This document shows positions 60,699 to 64,000 of a DNA stretch of 64,000 nt, piece by piece. Both the position numbers and the translations under genes were made by a program. Position 1 is the first letter of the stretch. The number at the start of each line of letters is the position of its first letter. The stretch is from an uncultured Alphaproteobacteria bacterium (GTDB lineage: Bacteria; Pseudomonadota; Alphaproteobacteria; HIMB59; GCA-002718135), in NCBI GenBank assembly GCA_902595805.1, contig CACJRM010000001.1:35806-99805 (forward strand). The letters are read 5' to 3'. Below the pieces are notes generated by a model that worked only from the letters and a program-made list of their open reading frames with translations, was not told the DNA's origin and searched no databases.

Positions 60699-60962
60699 AT
60701 GCCAATAACTAGAAAAGACTCGATACTTAAACAATACTACGAAGCAAACGGACAAACGTCCATGTTTGGTTATGATAACTTAGAATTTAAAACTATTAAT
60801 CATCCACGGCCTCATAAATTTACTGAGATTTGTTCAGAATTCAAATTAAAGCAGCCAATAATAACTGAACCAGCAACCTTACTGGTAATTGATCTATCCA
60901 GTTTAAAAGTTTTTGAACATAAAACATCATTTCACGTAAACTTACCTTTAATTCAATTATAG
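60699..60962 (+). CDS. Small protein of unknown function
   Basis: An 87-aa frame whose ATG directly follows the stop of the preceding gene (TAAATG). It has no signal peptide or membrane segment. The composition is mixed, with a hydrophobic LLVIDLSSLKVF strand near the end. No family is recognised; it is kept because of tight spacing in the rightward run. Confidence 0.5.
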   Translation: MPITRKDSILKQYYEANGQTSMFGYDNLEFKTINHPRPHKFTEICSEFKLKQPIITEPATLLVIDLSSLKVFEHKTSFHVNLPLIQL

Positions 60963-60963
60963 T

Positions 60964-61137
60964 TTCACACTACTTCACACCTTTTCATTAGAGATTCTAT
61001 TATGCAAAGGTACGTTAAGAAATAAATTTATAAAAAAACAATATTAGTTGTGTGGTAGGTGTGAGAAATAAAAAAAACCAAGACAGCAAAACAAAAAATC
61101 TATCACAGTCCTAGTGTGCTGAAGCTGTGGAGGTGTG
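60964..61137. repeat. Region with GGTGTG-type iteron-like repeats
   Basis: GGTGTG and its near variants recur in this 216-bp gene-free stretch: on the minus strand at 60976-60981 with a second TGTGAA repeat beside it, on the plus strand in GTGTGGTAGGTGTG (61050-61063), and in GCTGTGGAGGTGTG (about 61124-61137). Two more copies lie beyond the next gene at 61676-61695. Such clusters can be operator sites or replication iterons; which of the two cannot be told from sequence alone. Confidence 0.45.
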
Positions 61138-61178
61138 ATTTACTTGGGCGGAGATTCAATTTACGTTAATAAGGAATT

Positions 61179-61676
61179 ATGACCCTTGTACAACCAAACA
61201 TACTTGCTGAGGCAGTAGGTATTACTTCTAACGCTTTAGCTAAAAGGCGTAAAAGTGGGAATAATATAGATAATTTTGATTATATTGTTACGTCATCAGG
61301 TAGAGCTTTATATAAATACGACTCTCTCCCTCTGGAGGTACGTGTTAACGTAGATAAGATCACGACAACGAGGAAAAAATTAGCTCATGAAGAACGCATG
61401 AAGAAAGATTTTCGTTATGCAAACAGTATAGGAAAATACAACGCTAAAAGAAAAGCGTTACTTCAAAAAGAAATAGATAAAAAAGCAAAAGAACTAATTG
61501 AAAAAGAGAGAATAGCTAAATTAAAATTACAAGAAAGAAGGGCCGGGGGTGGTGATCATAGACCAGAGAGCAGTTATGTCTATTGGACTGATGCTAGGAC
61601 CCCGGGAAACTATTGGAAATCAATTTCAGACTATGAAAGATCAAAGAAGAAAAAATCGCCAGAACCTTATTATTAG
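61179..61676 (+). CDS. Probable DNA-binding protein with HTH and coiled coil
   Basis: 165 aa with an AAGGA ribosome-binding site 3 nt upstream of the ATG. The N terminus looks like a helix-turn-helix of the kind seen in transposase/regulator domains (ILAEAVGITSNALAKRRKSG, followed by a SSGRALYKYDSLPLEVR wing-like part). A long Lys/Glu-rich coiled coil (about 75-125) and a Gly/Pro/Tyr-rich tail follow. It is flanked on both sides by GGTGTG repeats, so it may bind them as an initiator or regulator. No family assignment is certain. Confidence 0.6.
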   Translation: MTLVQPNILAEAVGITSNALAKRRKSGNNIDNFDYIVTSSGRALYKYDSLPLEVRVNVDKITTTRKKLAHEERMKKDFRYANSIGKYNAKRKALLQKEIDKKAKELIEKERIAKLKLQERRAGGGDHRPESSYVYWTDARTPGNYWKSISDYERSKKKKSPEPYY

Positions 61677-61695
61677 GTGTGGTAAGGTGTGGTAA
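61676..61695 (+). repeat. Two perfect tandem copies of GGTGTGGTAA
   Basis: GGTGTGGTAA occurs twice in direct tandem at 61676-61685 and 61686-61695, the first overlapping the stop codon of the preceding gene. An AT-rich stretch (CTATATATTTATATATAC, 61740-61757) lies 45 bp downstream. Tandem repeats beside an AT-rich block resemble a plasmid-type origin, but this is inference. Confidence 0.5.
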
Positions 61696-61843
61696 TAAAA
61701 AGTTAGTGATCTGGGATTTCTTATTATTGTGAATCGTCTACTATATATTTATATATACTACTACGAGGAACAAGAACCCTAAGTTGAATTAAAAAAGTTT
61801 TTAATTCTGGAATAGCTTAGCACTCTTAAAAAGGTTTTTGCAT

Positions 61844-61860
61844 ATTGCTAAAACAGCAAT
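61844..61860. other. Short hairpin upstream of the HTH gene
   Basis: ATTGCT and AGCAAT form a perfect 6-bp stem around an AAAAC loop, 48 bp before the chosen start of the HTH gene. It could be an operator-type inverted repeat or a leader hairpin. The rest of the 231-bp gap 61677-61907 holds the tandem repeats, the AT-rich block and no gene that I can see. Confidence 0.3.
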
Positions 61861-61907
61861 CCAAATTTCAATATTCACCAAATCCTTTTAGCGAGGGAAT
61901 TAGTAAT

Positions 61908-62123
61908 ATGAACGTATGTGAGGATAATATGCAAAGGTATCTTTCTAAAGAAGGCTTGGCTAATCATTTAGACGTATCAGTCGGATTGATTAACAAGAAA
62001 CTAAAAGAATTGCCCCATATAAAGTGGGGTAATCATAAGAACGCTCGTGTTCTTTTTCCTGTGATCGAAATTGAAAAATATTTTGAGAACGTATCGCTAA
62101 AACAAAAAGAGCCTAGTGACTAG
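61908..62123 (+). CDS. AlpA/MerR-like helix-turn-helix protein (excisionase-type)
   Basis: 71 aa from the ATG at 61908, preceded by a GAGGG ribosome-binding site; a second candidate ATG at 61929 has GAGG 5 nt upstream. The core is a short HTH (RYLSKEGLANHLDVSVGLINKKL) followed by a strand and a late helix (ARVLFPVIEIEKYF), the pattern of AlpA/excisionase-like proteins that bind att sites or promoters of integrated elements. The stop codon lies inside a strong hairpin. Confidence 0.65.
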   Translation: MNVCEDNMQRYLSKEGLANHLDVSVGLINKKLKELPHIKWGNHKNARVLFPVIEIEKYFENVSLKQKEPSD

Positions 62124-62129
62124 GCTCTT
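62107..62129 (+). terminator. Perfect 10-bp hairpin spanning the HTH stop codon
   Basis: AAGAGCCTAG and CTAGGCTCTT pair perfectly around a TGA loop; the TAG stop codon of the HTH gene (62121-62123) is within the 3' arm. Only a short T-rich tail follows (GGTTTTT at 62134-62140), so it may act as an attenuator between the HTH gene and the primase genes rather than as a full terminator. Confidence 0.55.
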
Positions 62130-62144
62130 GAAAGGTTTTTCGAT

Positions 62145-62414
62145 ATGCAATCTCGAAATAAATATAAGGGTTACTATAATAAAAAAAATTATAATAGCCA
62201 AACTTTAAAAACTTATCTGGGGGTGTTACCACCAGGAAATAAAATTATTAAACGTAACGATTATTCTTACTTAACGAATTGCGTTGCACATGAAGATAAT
62301 AATCCTTCATTATCAATCTCTCAAGGCAACACTAAGGTTGTCTTTAAGTGTCATGCTGGTTGTTCACAGGATCAGGTGGCTGCATACTTTTCTCAAAAAC
62401 TTGGAGGGCTGTAA
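62145..62414 (+). CDS. CHC2 zinc-finger primase-type protein
   Basis: An 89-aa protein. The C-terminal half is a primase zinc finger: CVAHEDNNPSLSIS then FKCHAGCSQDQVAAYF, giving the Cys-His...Cys-x2-Cys ligand set of CHC2 domains. In related elements this domain precedes a TOPRIM domain in one chain or neighbouring genes; here the TOPRIM domain is in a separate gene at 62888. It should assist primer synthesis for replication of the element. Confidence 0.75.
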   Translation: MQSRNKYKGYYNKKNYNSQTLKTYLGVLPPGNKIIKRNDYSYLTNCVAHEDNNPSLSISQGNTKVVFKCHAGCSQDQVAAYFSQKLGGL

Positions 62415-62415
62415 T

Positions 62416-62901
62416 ATGAAAAAAGTTACACCTAAACCAAAAGAATTTTGGGAAAAGAAAATTGAAGGTTGGCAAAAGAAATCTGACGCTAATAAACGTA
62501 AGCTAGAAAAGTACAGTAATTTAGTTGAGAAGATTCAAAACGACTGGGCTGATACTTGGGTTGAACTTCAAATACGTAGATATATGCAATATAACAATAG
62601 AGCTATCTTTGACGAAATTGTAGGAGACGCAGAAGCTAAAGCTGAGAGAGGTGATTTCTTCGCATACTCACCAGAGTTTTATGATTGGGTCTACAAGGAA
62701 TTAGAAGAGGATATAGATTACGTTATTCCGGTGGCCTTGAAGCAATCTTATGACTTACGAGAGTGTTTAGGTGAGATATCTTGCGTCTTGATTGAAGATC
62801 AAGGTGATCAATTTTGGGTTAATAGATTAAACGAGAAATTGAAAATAAAAAAGAAGCTCGACTCTATGAAAGATGAGAGGGGGTTTTATGTCATCAACTA
62901 A
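62416..62901 (+). CDS. Protein of unknown function between the primase parts
   Basis: 161 aa from the ATG at 62416, chosen because a GGAGGG ribosome-binding site lies 7 nt upstream and the preceding stop is adjacent; a longer frame from 62284 overlaps the CHC2 gene and is rejected. The protein is highly charged and helical (WEKKIEGWQKKSDANKRKLEKY, then DDIDYVIPV-like acidic segments). No family is recognised. It overlaps the TOPRIM gene by 14 bp and is part of the replication operon. Confidence 0.65.
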   Translation: MKKVTPKPKEFWEKKIEGWQKKSDANKRKLEKYSNLVEKIQNDWADTWVELQIRRYMQYNNRAIFDEIVGDAEAKAERGDFFAYSPEFYDWVYKELEEDIDYVIPVALKQSYDLRECLGEISCVLIEDQGDQFWVNRLNEKLKIKKKLDSMKDERGFYVIN

Positions 62902-64000
62902 AATACCTGCACCGTTTCCCAAGGACGATAAAACTTGGATAGACGTTTTCCGATTAGAGAAAAAAGGTTGTGATTACTATCCCTATAAAAACGATAAAGG
63001 AGAAATACTTTTTATTGTTTACGTAGATAGAAGTTTAAAAGAGAGGAAAGGTGAAAAATCTGTCTTTCAAGGAAGCTATGACGGAGAGCGATATGTCTTT
63101 GAAAATTTATGGAATAAAATAGAGGGTTGGAAAACACCACTCTACCGACTAGACGAACTACTTGTAACCGATAAGCCGATTAAAATTGCCGAGGGTGAGA
63201 AGTGTGCCGTGATCGGTCAGAAATTATTTCCAGAATATTTTTGGACTTGTTGGCAAGGCGGACGATCAAATTGGAAAAAGGTCGACTGGTCTCCAATACT
63301 TAATAAAGATGATCTTACTTTAGTAGCAGACATAGACAGCAACGGAAAAGGTAAGGAAGAATTTACTGACTTAGCACGTTGGCTGAATAAAAAATATGAC
63401 TCAGTTAACGTTAAACAGATAGAGCTTCCTACTTTTGCTGAAATTATGAATTGGCACAAAACTAAAACCGAAGAGGACTATAAAAAGAAATCTTGGGACG
63501 TAGCTGATGAGTGGTATCCTCAATATACCTATGAAGATTTTAGGGAAGGCTGTCTAAGAGCTGTTGTCCCTGAGCCTTTAGGCGAGTATGAAGATATAAA
63601 TTCCGATATTGAAAGCTCAAAAGAAATTAAGAAATTAATTTTTATTAGTAAATCGAGTAGATTATATTTTGATATAGAAAAGCAATCTTATTTTAAAGAT
63701 ACTGAGCTGAACCAACTGTATAAGCGTGATCCTAAATTAAAAGGATTAGCTACTACAAAGCTACATAAGAATAATATTCCTTACGTAGATCAGCAGACCT
63801 TTCGACCCGGGGCAGATCAAATTATTGAAGAAGGTAATTTAAGGTTATTGAATAAATATAAGAAACCACAATTTGCTATTAAAGCAGATGAAGTAAAAGA
63901 TATTTCTATATTTTTAAATCACCTTAAACTTTTAGCTAACGAAGATGAAAAAATCTTCCAAGCGTTAAAAGATATAATTGCTTTTGATTTACAATTCCCT
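62888..64000 (+). CDS. TOPRIM/D5-type primase-helicase (5' part, runs off the window)
   Basis: The frame from the ATG at 62888 stays open to base 64000 (371 codons), so the gene is incomplete. A TOPRIM domain is visible: Glu in KIAEGEKCAV near residue 105 and the DxD pair in LVADIDSNGKGKEEF near residue 145, preceded by a WQGG segment. The later region (QQTFRPGADQIIEEGNLRLLN, then SIFLNHLKLLANEDEK) resembles the part before the P-loop in D5/DUF5906-type primase-helicases. It should prime and unwind DNA for replication of the element. A Walker A motif is expected just beyond the window. Confidence 0.75.
   Translation, partial: MSSTKIPAPFPKDDKTWIDVFRLEKKGCDYYPYKNDKGEILFIVYVDRSLKERKGEKSVFQGSYDGERYVFENLWNKIEGWKTPLYRLDELLVTDKPIKIAEGEKCAVIGQKLFPEYFWTCWQGGRSNWKKVDWSPILNKDDLTLVADIDSNGKGKEEFTDLARWLNKKYDSVNVKQIELPTFAEIMNWHKTKTEEDYKKKSWDVADEWYPQYTYEDFREGCLRAVVPEPLGEYEDINSDIESSKEIKKLIFISKSSRLYFDIEKQSYFKDTELNQLYKRDPKLKGLATTKLHKNNIPYVDQQTFRPGADQIIEEGNLRLLNKYKKPQFAIKADEVKDISIFLNHLKLLANEDEKIFQALKDIIAFDLQFP

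Larger units (their letters stand above)
52179..64000. mobile_element. tRNA-Gln-integrated mobile element (left part; continues beyond the window)
   Basis: Evidence for an element: a tRNA gene interrupted at its anticodon loop, a tyrosine recombinase directly beside it, an AlpA-like HTH protein, a CHC2 zinc-finger protein and a TOPRIM/D5-type primase at the other side, and a middle section of unfamiliar small exported and membrane genes. No capsid, portal, terminase or tail gene is visible, so it looks more like a satellite or tycheposon/PICI-like island than a full prophage, within what can be seen. The integration and replication genes use visibly more C and G (codons such as CGT, ACG, GAC) than the AT-rich cargo at 53500-60700, suggesting a mosaic. 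The right end is not in view. Confidence 0.8.

Overview
The window is AT-rich, gene-dense DNA from a streamlined, probably marine, alphaproteobacterium. Support for this: a CcrM-type GANTC adenine methyltransferase, the order ispH-thrB-rnhA, an F0 ATP synthase operon with paired b' and b subunits and no F1 genes beside it, very short or overlapping gene junctions, and a shortened Smc. A Pelagibacterales or HIMB59/AEGEAN-169-like lineage fits best, but that is inference. No gap between genes exceeds 300 bases.

Bases 1-52178 are chromosomal core. In order: the end of a beta-lactamase-fold hydrolase, an EamA transporter and xylulokinase; a leftward block of YceI, RNase HI, homoserine kinase and IspH; a leftward block dciA-dsbA-like-smc-atpI-atpB-atpE-b'-b; mutY; a nearly complete IMP pathway (purQ, purL leftward; purM, purN, purF, purD, purC rightward; purK, purE leftward) followed by a CBS-less guaB; a GNAT-like protein and a MATE transporter; a two-partner secretion locus (26959-33900) with a periplasmic binding protein and a phosphatase; ccrM with three GANTC sites just upstream; rnhB, moaB, a lytic transglycosylase and a cysteine-free family-4 uracil-DNA glycosylase; a TPR protein and ispE; the four-gene ATP-dependent-ligase-associated DNA repair cluster; and a set of membrane or exported proteins (DUF4149, TPR, DUF4396, ASPIC/UnbV, Cys-rich).

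From 52179 to the window end lies an integrated mobile element. It begins inside a tRNA-Gln(UUG) gene whose 3' half is replaced, followed directly by a tyrosine recombinase. The far end holds a replication-like module: iteron-like GGTGTG repeats, a DNA-binding protein, an AlpA-like HTH protein, a CHC2 zinc-finger protein, an unknown protein, and a TOPRIM/D5-type primase-helicase that runs off the edge. No virion genes are visible. Between these modules (53330-60962) is cargo of small secreted, lipoprotein, membrane and MORN-repeat proteins.

The most unusual part is how the cargo is wired. Four leftward transcription units each begin with the same promoter cassette, TTAACA-N17-TAGGGT, and the ATG lies only 5-7 nt after the -10 box, so leaderless mRNAs are predicted. 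Two of the cassettes carry a matching divergent promoter, TGGTCA-N17-TATAAA, of identical geometry, facing a 26-codon membrane micro-ORF in one case and a small membrane protein in the other. Two copies of a roughly 47-nt element with a pseudoknot/terminator fold, a covarying base pair and its own -10 box sit at the ends of cargo operons. These repeats suggest that the element uses a standardised expression module and a tiny repeated RNA; I do not recognise either.
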